Origin: Sandaracinobacter neustonicus
GTDB taxonomy: Bacteria > Pseudomonadota > Alphaproteobacteria > Sphingomonadales > Sphingomonadaceae
Reading direction: 5' to 3'
Assembly (NCBI RefSeq): GCF_006385875.1
Contig: NZ_VFSU01000017.1
Location: 62,001 to 126,000, forward strand
DNA: 64,000 bases
The notes beneath the pieces were generated by a model. The model was not told the origin of the DNA and searched no databases. It worked only from the letters and a program-made list of their open reading frames with translations. This document shows, one piece after another, positions 1 through 8,198 of this stretch. Each line of letters opens with the position of its first letter. Within the stretch, counting starts at the first letter, position 1. The position numbers were made by a program, and so were the translations under genes.

Positions 1-382
1 TCAAGCGCGCTACGAAATTCCAGAACTTCTGCCACCTCATGACGGCGGCGTTTTTCGAGTAGAATTGGTAGCTAAAGTCAGAAGTCCCAAGGTACGATAT
101 CTGAGGATTATCGGTGGAGTCGAACGTCGTCTAACTCGCAACGCTCCGTCCCAAAAACGCCAACTGGGACCAAAAAATTCCCACGGAACATTGTTGCCTG
201 GGGCGTTGGTATCAAAAAATCATCGATCACATTATCTATTTATATCAGATATATACTAGTCGATTCATGTTCCTCTTCTGGCACCATTTCCTTTCTAAGT
301 TGTTGAAAACTTAGAATAGTGCTGAAAAACAACAACTTGCAGACGCTTCGACGGTACAAGAGCCGGTACAAAGGGGCGCGGC
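1..382. other. AT-rich left margin without a recognisable gene
   Basis: This stretch is clearly richer in A and T than the rest of the window. A short open frame (3-62, plus strand, ending in TAG) could be the last 19 codons of a gene that starts outside the window; its sequence was not recognised. An open frame over 65-259 has no family resemblance. A 7-bp inverted repeat (CTAAGTT / AACTTAG, 295-301 and 308-314) lies just upstream of the integrase remnant and may belong to its old promoter region. Base composition and the neighbouring recombinase fragment suggest transferred DNA. No tRNA could be folded here. Confidence 0.5.
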
Positions 383-655
383 ATGGGAGCAAGTGTGGAC
401 TACCTCCAGAAGGACCCGAAGACGGGCCGTCTGAGCTATCGCCGGGCGTATCCGCCTGATCTGCGGCCCTATATTCCCGGCAAAACGGCATCGGCCCCCG
501 CGAATTGAAGCGGTCGCTGGGGCTCCCACCCTCACGGCGGGCGCATGGGCCAAGTTTCGCTCGGCTGAAGCGGAGTTCGAGCTTATCGAGCGCCGAGCCC
601 GCCAGTTGGCTTCAGGTGCCTTTCACCCCATCGATGCTGTCCTGAGAGGGCCTGG
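383..655 (+). pseudogene. Remnant of a tyrosine-recombinase (phage-type integrase) N-terminus, frameshifted
   Basis: The frame from ATG 383 reads MGASVDYLQKDPKTGRLSYR and continues to RPYIPG before a stop at about 508. This is the typical start of integrases with a DUF6538-type N-terminal domain. The similarity continues in other frames: RELKRSLG just after position 500, then AWAKFRSAEAEFELIERRAR and QLASGAFHPIDA at about 545-640. At least two frameshifts therefore break the gene. The core-binding and catalytic domains (R..HRH..Y) are absent, and the next gene begins at 727 on the other strand. An AAGG-like ribosome site (371-374) precedes the ATG. Family assignment is from memory of the N-terminal motif; the broken frames are seen directly. 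Confidence 0.7.
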
Positions 656-664
656 CTTGGTCCA

Positions 665-701
665 TCCGGCGGGCGGGACCATCATGTTTCCGCCCGCCGG
701 A
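665..701. terminator. Strong hairpin beyond the 3' end of the AraC gene
   Basis: CCGGCGGGCGG (666-676) pairs perfectly with CCGCCCGCCGG (690-700) around a 13-base loop. It lies just beyond the stop of the minus-strand AraC gene and after the integrase remnant. There is no clear T-run on the minus strand, so termination activity is uncertain. Confidence 0.5.
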
Positions 702-727
702 AGCCGAAAATCAGTTCTTTCAGGCCA

Positions 728-1594
728 TCAGGCCTCGCGCGGCATATGCAGCCCTTGCAGCGCGTCGCCCAGCATGTCTGCGCGGGCGATTCCGGCTGCT
801 GTCAGCAGCGGGCGTGGCAGGGCGAAATAGGCGCTGGGGTTCATCCCCATGTGCGCCCTGAACTCGCGCACGAAGTGGGATTGATCCGTGTAGCGCCCGT
901 CCATGCTGGAGGTGAAGTTCTGCCCCGGGTTGCGTTGCAGCGTGTCCAGCGAGCGCAGGAAGCGTTGTCGGCGCAGCAATTGTTTGGGTGGGAAGCCGAA
1001 CAGGCGCGGGCACAGCCGTTCGAGCGTGCGTTCGGAGACGCAGAGCTCGGATGCAAAGGCAGGCACGGTGGAGATATTGCCGGTGACCAGCGCGCGTTGC
1101 AGACGTTCGACGATGGGGGCGGCTGGCTTCACCCCCACCAGCCCGGCCAGAAGCCAGCGCTCCAGCATTGCCAGCTGGCTGTCCGGATCGGTTGCGCCTG
1201 CCAGTTGGGCGCACAGATCATCGGTGCCCGCCATATGGCTCGCCAGCGGCACGGCCTTGTTCGCCAGCGTTCTGGCCGGTTGCCGCACCAGTTGCGCCCA
1301 GCCCAGCGGCGTGAGCCCGATGCCGATCACGCGGCTGTGGGCGGAGCCGGTGAAGCGGGCCGCCCGCGCAGTGGGGCCGAACAGCGTGGCGGCGGGTGTA
1401 ATCTGTTCCGCTCCGGCAAGGCCATCGGGGGACCATGTCCAGTCCCCGGCAAGCGCGAAGCGGATGTTCCCCCATTCGGGGTGCAGCCAGTCATCCACGC
1501 CCTCCTCGCCGCAATCGACGAAGTAAACGGATGTCACATGCCCCGCGAGGGCCACTTGCGGAATGCGGAAGCGGATGGACAGAGACTGCTGCAT
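728..1594 (-). CDS. AraC-family transcriptional regulator
   Basis: A 288-residue regulator with the AraC layout: a variable N-terminal sensing half (about 1-160) and a C-terminal double helix-turn-helix (about 185-275). The second half contains FASELCVSERTLERL, which is the first recognition helix, and DQSHFVREFRAHMGMNPSAY, the family signature around the second helix. The DAF-type N-terminus (W-P-E-W-G-N-I-R-F) resembles regulators of small-molecule metabolism; the ligand cannot be told. The ATG at 1594 faces the GST gene at 1686 across 91 bp, so it may control that gene, as divergent AraC regulators often do; that is inference. A short inverted repeat AGGAC/GTCCT at 1612-1627 sits between them. 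Confidence 0.88.
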   Translation of the reverse strand: MQQSLSIRFRIPQVALAGHVTSVYFVDCGEEGVDDWLHPEWGNIRFALAGDWTWSPDGLAGAEQITPAATLFGPTARAARFTGSAHSRVIGIGLTPLGWAQLVRQPARTLANKAVPLASHMAGTDDLCAQLAGATDPDSQLAMLERWLLAGLVGVKPAAPIVERLQRALVTGNISTVPAFASELCVSERTLERLCPRLFGFPPKQLLRRQRFLRSLDTLQRNPGQNFTSSMDGRYTDQSHFVREFRAHMGMNPSAYFALPRPLLTAAGIARADMLGDALQGLHMPREA

Positions 1595-1611
1595 GACCCC
1601 AAGCCCAATCT

Positions 1612-1627
1612 AGGACGAAGATGTCCT
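1612..1627. promoter_or_regulatory. Short inverted repeat in the araC-gst divergent gap
   Basis: AGGAC, six bases, GTCCT, lying 18 bp from the AraC start and 59 bp from the GST start. It is a possible operator for the adjacent AraC regulator, but AraC sites are more often direct repeats, so confidence is low. Confidence 0.25.
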
Positions 1628-1685
1628 TTTCAACCAGCTAAAGCGCTGAAAAAGGGGTAAACGGGCCCGGAACGGAGCATTCATC

Positions 1686-2336
1686 ATGAAACTGATCATC
1701 ACCAACCGCCGTTATTCCAGCTGGTCGCTGAGGGGCTGGCTCGCCGCGAAGCAATCGGGCCTTCCCTTCGATGAGGAATATGTGGACATCTACGCCCCGG
1801 ATTGGGCCGGGTTGCGCGCCACCGGGGCTTTCGCCGAAGCAAACGGCAAGGTGCCGATCCTGATCGACGGCGACTCGGTGATCTGGAACGCGCTTGGGAT
1901 CATCGATTGGCTGGACCGCAAATCCGGCGGCACCCGCTTCTGGCCGCAGACCGGCCGCCCTCGCGCCTTCGCCGTTTCCGCCGCCGTCGAAATGCAGGCC
2001 GGGTTCAACGCCCTGCGCCAGCATTGCCCCATGAACTGCATGCGCCACTACCCAGGCTGGGCCATCGACACGCAAGCGTTGCCCGATATCGCCCGCGTGG
2101 ATCAGCTGTGGTCCATCGGCCTTTCCCGCTTTGGCGGCCCCTGGCTGGCCGGTGAGCAATGGAGCGGCGCGGACATCCTGTTCGCCCCCGTCGCCAGCCG
2201 TCTGACCACCTATGACGCGCCACTCAGCCCGGAAGCAGACGCCTATCGCCAGCGCGTGATGGCCCACCCGCATGTGGCGGAATGGGTGGCGGAAGCGGCA
2301 AAGGAGACGGTGTTGCGGGAGGCTTATGAGCATTGA
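1686..2336 (+). CDS. Glutathione S-transferase family protein
   Basis: 216 residues, the usual length for a cytosolic GST. The thioredoxin-fold N-terminal half begins KLIITNRRYSSWSLRGWLA, in which the Ser-rich RYSSWS stretch is the likely glutathione-activating site, and includes the GKVPILIDGD segment with the cis-proline (about residues 55-65). The all-helical C-terminal half ends in the region WLAGEQWSGADILFAPVASR, matching the conserved N-capping/hydrophobic staple area. The motif WSLRGWL is typical of an uncharacterised bacterial GST subfamily; substrate unknown. It is a single gene, divergent from the AraC regulator and followed head-on by the acyl-CoA ligase. Confidence 0.88.
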   Translation: MKLIITNRRYSSWSLRGWLAAKQSGLPFDEEYVDIYAPDWAGLRATGAFAEANGKVPILIDGDSVIWNALGIIDWLDRKSGGTRFWPQTGRPRAFAVSAAVEMQAGFNALRQHCPMNCMRHYPGWAIDTQALPDIARVDQLWSIGLSRFGGPWLAGEQWSGADILFAPVASRLTTYDAPLSPEADAYRQRVMAHPHVAEWVAEAAKETVLREAYEH

Positions 2337-2371
2337 GCTGAGGGAAGAACCGCAGCATTCACTCCCTCCCG

Positions 2372-4231
2372 CTACTTATACAGCGCGTCCAGCCGCTTGC
2401 CGTACACCTTGCGCAGCACGTGGCGGCGGATTTTCAGGCTGGGGGTCATCTGTTCATTCTCCACCGTGAAGGGCTCGTCGGCGAGGATGACGCGGCGGAC
2501 TTTTTCGATGACGGAAAGCTGGGTGCTCACCCTGTCTACGGCGGACTGGATGGCGCGTTGGAAGGCAGGGTTTTCTTTTAGCGTTTTCGGGTCTGCGCCA
2601 TGTTCGGCGGCCCATTCCATCTGGAACTCGGCGTCTGGCACCACCACGCCGACGAGGTAGGGGCGTTGATCCCCCTGCACCATCGCCTGCGCGATTTCCG
2701 GTTGCAGGGTGAGCAGTCCTTCCACCCGTTGCGGGGCGATATTGTCGCCCTTGTCGTTGACGATGATATCTTTCTTGCGATCGGTGATGACGATGTGGCC
2801 GTCTTCATCGATCAGGCCGATGTCGCCTGTCATCAGCCAGCCGTCTTCCGTCAGGACTTTGGCGGTGTCGGCCGGGTTGTTCCAATAGCCCTTCATCACC
2901 AGTTCGCCGCCGACCAGGATTTCGCCGTCTTCGGCGATCATCACTTCGGTATCGCGGAGGGCGGGGCCGACGGAGTGCATCTTGATCTTCGCCGCCGGGC
3001 GGTTGCAGCTGATGATGGGGCCGGTTTCCGTCTGCCCATAGCCCTGCAGCAGGTTCAGGCCGATGGCGTCGAAGAAGAAGCCGACTTCCGGGCTGAGCGG
3101 CGCGCCGCCCGACACCAACGCCTTCAGCCGCCCGCCGAAGCGTTGGCGCACCTTTTTCCGCAGCGTGCGGTCGATCAGGAAATCCAGTGGCTTGTCCAGC
3201 AGGCCGATCTTGCCGCTGTCATAGCGTTTGCGGCCGATGCGTTCGGCCTGCGCCAGCAGGCGCGGGGCGAGGCCGCCTTCCTTCTGCACCGTTTTCAGCA
3301 TGCGGGCGCGCAGCACTTCGAACAGGCGCGGCACGACGATGATGATGGAGGGGTGGGTTTCCTCGATATTGGCGGCGAGCTTTTCCAGCCCTTCAGCGTA
3401 ATAGATTTCGCCGCCCAGCCCGATGGGGAAGAATTGCCCGGCGGTATGTTCATAGGCGTGCGAGGTGGGCAGGAATGACAGGAAGGTTTCCCGGCGGCCG
3501 TCCTGCGGAAAATCGCCGCGGATGATATCGGTGCATCCCGCCACATTGTGCAGGATCGCGCCATGGTGCTGCATCACCCCGCGCGGCGTGCCGCCTGTGC
3601 CAGAGGTGTAGATCAGGCAGGCGGTTTCCGAACGGCCGATGCGCAGCGCGGCGGTTGAGGCGGCGCCGACATCGCCGGGCTGTCCGGCCGTCAGGTCCGC
3701 CATGTCGTGCAGGTCCAGCTTGCCGGAGGCCTGGCCCAGCTTCAGCGGCTCGATGCCGATGATGAAGCGGCAGTCCGCCGCCTGATAGGCCGCCTCCATC
3801 AACGTGCGCGCCAGTTTGGGGGTGGAGACGATGGCACCGATGGCGCCGGAGTTTTCAAGGATGTGCAGATGATCGCGCGCAGTGTTGGTGGTGTAGGTGG
3901 GCACGGTGACGGCCCCGGCCGACATGATGGCGAGATCCCACAGGCAGAATTCGGGGCGGTTTTCCGACACGAGGACGACCCGGTCGCCCTTGTTGATGCC
4001 AAGCCCTTTCAGCGCCTCTGCCAGCCGGGCGACCTGCTTCGCCGCCTCCCCCCAGCTGATCGCCTGCCAGTTGCCCTCTGTCTTGCGCCAGAGGAAGGCG
4101 GCGTCTTTCAGCCGCTCGGCCTGCCCGAAGAACATGTGGACGAGGTTTTTCCACTGCTCCACGCCGGTTTCGGCGACGGCGCGTTCGGCTTCGCGCAGGC
4201 GTTCGGCGCGTTCGATGTCGGCGCGACTCAT
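2372..4231 (-). CDS. AMP-dependent long-chain acyl-CoA synthetase
   Basis: A 619-residue adenylate-forming enzyme that would activate a fatty acid to acyl-AMP and then acyl-CoA in the cytoplasm. Visible motifs: the P-loop-like YTSGTGGTPRGVM (about residues 205-217), GYGQTETGP in the mid region, and the C-terminal WLMTGDIGLIDEDG / DRKKDIIV hinge segment. Length and the LVSENRPEF and PTYTTN segments fit the FAA1/long-chain class rather than acetyl-CoA synthetase. Its ATG overlaps the stop of the upstream gamma-glutamyltransferase gene by four bases (ATGA), so the two are translationally coupled although their biochemistry does not obviously connect. Exact chain-length preference is not readable. 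Confidence 0.9.
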   Translation of the reverse strand: MSRADIERAERLREAERAVAETGVEQWKNLVHMFFGQAERLKDAAFLWRKTEGNWQAISWGEAAKQVARLAEALKGLGINKGDRVVLVSENRPEFCLWDLAIMSAGAVTVPTYTTNTARDHLHILENSGAIGAIVSTPKLARTLMEAAYQAADCRFIIGIEPLKLGQASGKLDLHDMADLTAGQPGDVGAASTAALRIGRSETACLIYTSGTGGTPRGVMQHHGAILHNVAGCTDIIRGDFPQDGRRETFLSFLPTSHAYEHTAGQFFPIGLGGEIYYAEGLEKLAANIEETHPSIIIVVPRLFEVLRARMLKTVQKEGGLAPRLLAQAERIGRKRYDSGKIGLLDKPLDFLIDRTLRKKVRQRFGGRLKALVSGGAPLSPEVGFFFDAIGLNLLQGYGQTETGPIISCNRPAAKIKMHSVGPALRDTEVMIAEDGEILVGGELVMKGYWNNPADTAKVLTEDGWLMTGDIGLIDEDGHIVITDRKKDIIVNDKGDNIAPQRVEGLLTLQPEIAQAMVQGDQRPYLVGVVVPDAEFQMEWAAEHGADPKTLKENPAFQRAIQSAVDRVSTQLSVIEKVRRVILADEPFTVENEQMTPSLKIRRHVLRKVYGKRLDALYK

Positions 4232-6036
4232 GGTTGTTCATTCCCCCCGGTGGCTATTGCCTGACCCTCGCTTCGCGGGTCCGCCGCGCCGCGCCAGCCG
4301 CCGGGCACGCGGGCAAGCCCGTTCCCTTTCAGCGGCAGCATGGCGGCACGGACATTCTGATGCCCCAGCGCCTTCAGGCCTGCGGCCTGTTCCTCCAGCC
4401 GGGTGCCGGCTTCGTAGCGCAGGCCTGAACGGTCCGCGATGATCTGCGGCGCGGCCAGCGCATCCTCCACGCTGAGGCCCCAATCCAGATGCGCGATCAC
4501 CGCCTTGGCGACCTGCGCGATGATGGTGGCCCCGCCGGCCGCCCCGAAGGCGGCCAGCGGCTTGCCCCGGCGATCAAAAACGATCACGGGCGCCATGGAG
4601 CTGCGCGGGCGCTTGCCCGGTTGCACGGCGTTGAAGGCGGGCTCGCCATCGGCCCGCACCGGCGCGAAATCGAAATCCGTCAGCTGATTGTTCAGCACGA
4701 TCCCGGCCGCCACCAGCCCCGAGCCATAGGGGCCTTCGATGGTGGAGGTGAGCGTCGCCACATTCCCCGCCCGATCCGCCGCCGCCAGATGGCTGGTGGA
4801 CGGCACGTCCGCCAGCCGCTGCGGCTTGCGCTTGGGCAGGCCCTTCGGCGTGCCCGCCGGAGCCTCCGCCATGGCGCGTTCGATGTGGATCAGCGCGCTG
4901 CGCGCCTTGATATAGCCGGGGGACAGCAGCCCCTCCACCGGCACCGGCGCGAAATCGGCATCCGCGCCATAAGCCTCCCGATCCGCATAGGCGAGGCGCT
5001 GGCTTTCGGCGAACAGATGCTGAGACAACAGATTGTCTGCGCCCAGTGATTTCAGATCGAACCGCTCCAGCTGGAGCAGAATCTGCAGCACCGCGATCCC
5101 GCCGGAGGATGGCGGCCCCATGGTGCACACCCGCCACTGCCGATAGGGGCGGCAGAGCGGCTTGCGATCCCCCACCCGATAGGCCGCCAAGTCCGCCGCC
5201 GTCAGCGCGGCCGGGTTGGAGAAGGCGTTGCCGACAGCAGTGGTCACAGCCGCGCCGACAGGCCCCTTGTAGAAGGCGTCCGGCCCTTGCGCTGCCAGCA
5301 GCTCCAGCGTTTCGGCAAGTTCCGGCTGGCGCAGGATATGCCCGGCGGGCCATGGCTCGCCCGCGGGATCGAGGAAAATGCGCGCCGCCGCCGGGTCTGC
5401 CCGCAGCATCGCTTTGCGGCTCTCCGTGAAGCGGTTCAGCCGGGGCGACACCACAAACCCCTCCCGCGCGGCCTTGATGGCGGGCGCGAACAGCTCTGCC
5501 CATGGCCGCTGGCCCCAGCGCTTGTGGGTTTCCGCGATCAGCGCGATCGCGCCCGGCACGCCGACCGAATAACCGCCGGGCACCGCCTGCATGAATGACA
5601 TCGGCGTGCCATCCGGCTTTAAGAAGCGTGTCGGGCCAGCCGCCGCCGGGGCTTTCTCCCGCCCGTCCAGCGTGAAGGTGCGGCCCGTTGCGGCATCATA
5701 CCAGACGAGAAAGCCGCCGCCGCCCAGACCCGAAGACTGAGGCTCCACCACGCCGAGCGTGATCACCATCGCCGCCGCCGCATCCGCCGCGGAGCCGCCC
5801 GCATCCAGCAGAGCCCGCCCCGCCGCCGCCGCCAGCGGATCCGCCGCCGTGACCACCGCCGGTCCAGTCGCCGCCGTGCTGGCAGGCGCGCGGCGGTTGT
5901 CCTCCGCGCCGGAGAGGTAAAAACCCGACGTCGCCGCAGCAGGCGGCGCAGCGGTCTGAACAGACTGCGCGTGAGCAGCCGCAGACAAAGGCGGCAAGGC
6001 GATCAGCAAGGCTGCCGTCAGTGACGTGCGAAACAT
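4228..6036 (-). CDS. ggt: Gamma-glutamyltransferase
   Basis: 602 residues with an N-terminal signal peptide (LTAALLIALPPLSAAAHAQ), so the enzyme should be periplasmic. GGTs are made as one chain and cut themselves before a catalytic threonine; here that is the Thr of the VPSTSHLAAAD segment near residue 412, matching the family TTH motif. The large-subunit hallmark SGLGGGGFLVWYD and the small-subunit PGKRPRSSMAPVI and GAAGGATII segments are present. It would hydrolyse or transfer the gamma-glutamyl group of glutathione and related peptides. It is the first gene of a two-gene unit with the acyl-CoA ligase, overlapping by four bases. Confidence 0.93.
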   Translation of the reverse strand: MFRTSLTAALLIALPPLSAAAHAQSVQTAAPPAAATSGFYLSGAEDNRRAPASTAATGPAVVTAADPLAAAAGRALLDAGGSAADAAAAMVITLGVVEPQSSGLGGGGFLVWYDAATGRTFTLDGREKAPAAAGPTRFLKPDGTPMSFMQAVPGGYSVGVPGAIALIAETHKRWGQRPWAELFAPAIKAAREGFVVSPRLNRFTESRKAMLRADPAAARIFLDPAGEPWPAGHILRQPELAETLELLAAQGPDAFYKGPVGAAVTTAVGNAFSNPAALTAADLAAYRVGDRKPLCRPYRQWRVCTMGPPSSGGIAVLQILLQLERFDLKSLGADNLLSQHLFAESQRLAYADREAYGADADFAPVPVEGLLSPGYIKARSALIHIERAMAEAPAGTPKGLPKRKPQRLADVPSTSHLAAADRAGNVATLTSTIEGPYGSGLVAAGIVLNNQLTDFDFAPVRADGEPAFNAVQPGKRPRSSMAPVIVFDRRGKPLAAFGAAGGATIIAQVAKAVIAHLDWGLSVEDALAAPQIIADRSGLRYEAGTRLEEQAAGLKALGHQNVRAAMLPLKGNGLARVPGGWRGAADPRSEGQAIATGGNEQP

Positions 6037-6640
6037 TGCCTACCCCTACGGAAGGGGCGGCGCATGCTCAACCCTTCTCAACACGTGGGTGGGGGTTTTC
6101 GGTGGGCGGGGTGTGTTGGCCGCGGGGAGAGGCTTTTGGGGGAGAGGCTTTTGCCTCCGGCGGGCAGGGAAATGATTTCCCTGCACCCTCGAAATTGGCG
6201 TTGTGGTCCCACTTCAACGCCGTAGACGTAATCAGATTCGATTGCCTGCGGCGCAACGGAGGCTCTCTCTCCCCGCTGGGGAGAGAGGTGGAGAGAGGGG
6301 AGCAACGCCGGGCCTAACCCACCAGCCCTTCCACCCGCTCAGCCTGAGCCTGTCGAAGGCCCCTGAACAAACCCACCAACCTCCCCATCCCCACAACCGT
6401 CACCCCGGACTTGATCCGGGGTCCAGCTGGTCTTCGGCAAAGTTGTGAGTGGAAAGCTGGACCCCGGATCAAGTCCGGGGTGACGTGTGGAGAGGCGGGT
6501 TGGCAGCCCTCAAAGCGCCGCAGGCAATAATTTCCACCCTCGCGCCAAGCGGATGGCCCCCACCCCGACCCCTCCCCTGCAGGGGAGGGGCTACACAAAA
6601 GTCTGGGGGTGCAGGGGCAGAGCCCCTTCAGTCTTCCCCA
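6037..6640. repeat. Intergenic repeat mosaic between pyrD and ggt
   Basis: No gene is seen here. In order it holds: a GCAGGG-type hairpin repeat (6153-6190; stem 6164-6172 with 6176-6184); the 14-mer ATTGCCTGCGGCGC (6241-6254); a GGGGAGAGAG purine/pyrimidine box (6263-6318); a CTTCGACAGGCTCAG-type box on the minus strand (6336-6368); a palindrome with 31-bp arms (6398-6428 and 6455-6485); a second copy of the 14-mer (6515-6528, opposite orientation); and a partial hairpin repeat (6604-6632). The same boxes recur in the gaps at 10455-11014, 29555-29940 and 58207-58753. It lies downstream of pyrD, so it may also serve as that gene's 3' end. Confidence 0.8.
6398..6485. repeat. Long palindromic element, 31-bp arms
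   Basis: Arms 6398-6428 and 6455-6485 are exact reverse complements around a 26-bp spacer. Each arm also contains its own small palindrome CCCCGGA...TCCGGGG. A second copy lies at 58483-58564 and a half copy at 10657-10680. The arrangement resembles REP/BIME-type intergenic repeats, which are widespread in alphaproteobacteria. Confidence 0.85.
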
Positions 6641-7666
6641 TCAGCGCTTCACATCCACCCCAACCGCCTCGCCAACGGAACGGAAGCCATCGCGGCGGAG
6701 CAGGATGGAAAGCCCCGCGGCGATGCGGGCCGGGAGGCGGGGGCCTTGATAGACCATGGCGGTGTAGAGTTGCACGGCCGACGCCCCCGCGCGGATTTTG
6801 GCATAGGCCTGTTCGGCGCTGCCGACGCCGCCTGCGCCGATCAGCGGCAGCCTGCCCCTGAGGCGGGTGGCGAATTCGCGCAGCACCGCCGTGGAGGGCT
6901 CGAACAGTGGCTGGCCGGAAAGGCCGCCGGTTTCACCGCTGTGGGGACCATGCAGGCCGGGCGGGCGGGCGATGGTGGTGTTGGAGACGATCAGCCCGGA
7001 CAGGCGGCTGGCGAGGGCTGCGTCGACGATGGCGTCGATCTGTTGCGCGTCGAGATCGGGCGCGACTTTCAGGAACAGCGGCGGCCCGCCTTTTCCCCCA
7101 GCCTCGGCAGCGGCTGCGAGCAGTTCGGGCAGGGCATCGCCCTGCAGGCCGCGCAGGCCCGGCGTGTTGGGGGAGGAGATGTTAAGGGTGATCCACGCGG
7201 CGCTGTCGCGCACGGCGCGCACGCCGGCGGCGTAATCGGCGATTCGATCGGGCGAATCCTTGTTGGCGCCCACGTTGACGCCGAGGCGTCCGTGCTGGGC
7301 GAGGCGGGGGAGCGCCGCTTCCAGCCCGCCATTGTTGAAGCCCAGCCGGTTGATGACGGCTTCGTCTTGCGCGATGCGGAAGATGCGGGGGCGCGGGTTG
7401 CCTGCCTGCGGCTTGGGGGTGATGGTGCCGACTTCCACGAAGCCGAAGCCCAGCGCCAGCATCTGCCGCCAGACGCGGGCATCCTTGTCGAATCCGGCGG
7501 CGAGGCCGACGGGATTTGGGAAGGCCAGCCCGGCGAATCGGGTTTCCAGCAGCGGATCGTTGGACGGCCCGGGACCGGACGGCATCCAGTCCAGCGCTTT
7601 CAGCGTGACGCTGTGCGCGGTCTCTGCATCCAGCCGGAACAGCAGCGGGCGGAAGGCCTTGAACAT
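6641..7666 (-). CDS. pyrD: Dihydroorotate dehydrogenase (quinone), class 2
   Basis: 341 residues. The enzyme oxidises dihydroorotate to orotate in pyrimidine synthesis, using FMN and the membrane quinone pool. Class 2 is shown by the N-terminal extension that forms the quinone tunnel (FRPLLFRLDAETAHSVTLKA) and by the catalytic serine in LNISSPNTPGLRGLQ. The FMN-binding GLAAGFDKDARV and SNTTIARPPGL segments and the C-terminal IGAGGVGSAEQAYAKIRAGA phosphate-binding region are all present, so the gene looks intact. It stands alone on the minus strand, with the repeat mosaic after its stop and a 500-bp gap before its start. Confidence 0.95.
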   Translation of the reverse strand: MFKAFRPLLFRLDAETAHSVTLKALDWMPSGPGPSNDPLLETRFAGLAFPNPVGLAAGFDKDARVWRQMLALGFGFVEVGTITPKPQAGNPRPRIFRIAQDEAVINRLGFNNGGLEAALPRLAQHGRLGVNVGANKDSPDRIADYAAGVRAVRDSAAWITLNISSPNTPGLRGLQGDALPELLAAAAEAGGKGGPPLFLKVAPDLDAQQIDAIVDAALASRLSGLIVSNTTIARPPGLHGPHSGETGGLSGQPLFEPSTAVLREFATRLRGRLPLIGAGGVGSAEQAYAKIRAGASAVQLYTAMVYQGPRLPARIAAGLSILLRRDGFRSVGEAVGVDVKR

Positions 7667-8198
7667 AGGGCTTGTTTAACCGTCCACCCGGCAAGCGCAA
7701 GCGGTCGGATGGCCTGTTTCCGGGCATCCATTTTTATGTCGCATCTGTCCAAGACAGCCCGCGCGAAGGACGGATATCAACAAGCTGCGACCCAAAGGAT
7801 GGTCATTCCCGCACAGGCGGCTGGGGCAGAGTTTATTCCGAGCCCCCGTTTTTCTGTGTGGCCACCATCCTCACTTTTCCACCCTGGGGCCTTGTGCCCC
7901 AGGGTGCCTTTTGCCTTGAAAAGGGTGAGGGTTGATTTTGACAGTGATTCGCGAGACAATTAATCGTTTCCCGGCCGGCCCGGGCGGCGCTCGTATGCCT
8001 GCGTTGGCATGCATTGCCCGCAATTCGGGTTGCTGCATCATCGGGTTGACGTTTGATCGCTTCGTTTCGTGATCGGGCGGCTTCAGGATCTTGGCAGGCG
8101 CGTCTGGCGGGGTTTGGCTCTATCCCGGGCCTGATCGGAACAGGTGGTCGCATGCGGTTTGCACAATCGGTATTGCCTGTGCCGGGGCGTTTGGCCCG
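7667..8198. other. Intergenic gap between pyrD and the second AraC gene
   Basis: About 530 bp between divergent genes with no supported CDS. It should contain the pyrD promoter. The only clear structure is an 11-bp hairpin, CACCCTGGGGC / GCCCCAGGGTG at 7880-7890 and 7896-7906, followed on the plus strand by CCTTTTGCC. Long open frames crossing the gap on both strands are arginine/proline-rich and look like chance frames. Confidence 0.55.
7880..7912 (+). terminator. Hairpin with short T-run
   Basis: A perfect 11-bp stem (7880-7890 with 7896-7906), 5-base loop CTTGT, then CCTTTT. It has intrinsic-terminator form on the plus strand, although no plus-strand gene ends nearby. It could stop a transcript entering from pyrD's divergent promoter or be a repeat fragment. 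Confidence 0.4.

Noticed and set aside
258-288. Possible tRNA 3' end (CGATTC ... GGCACCA) as an attachment site for the integrase
   Set aside because: No T-arm stem can be formed and no acceptor 5' half or anticodon arm lies upstream.
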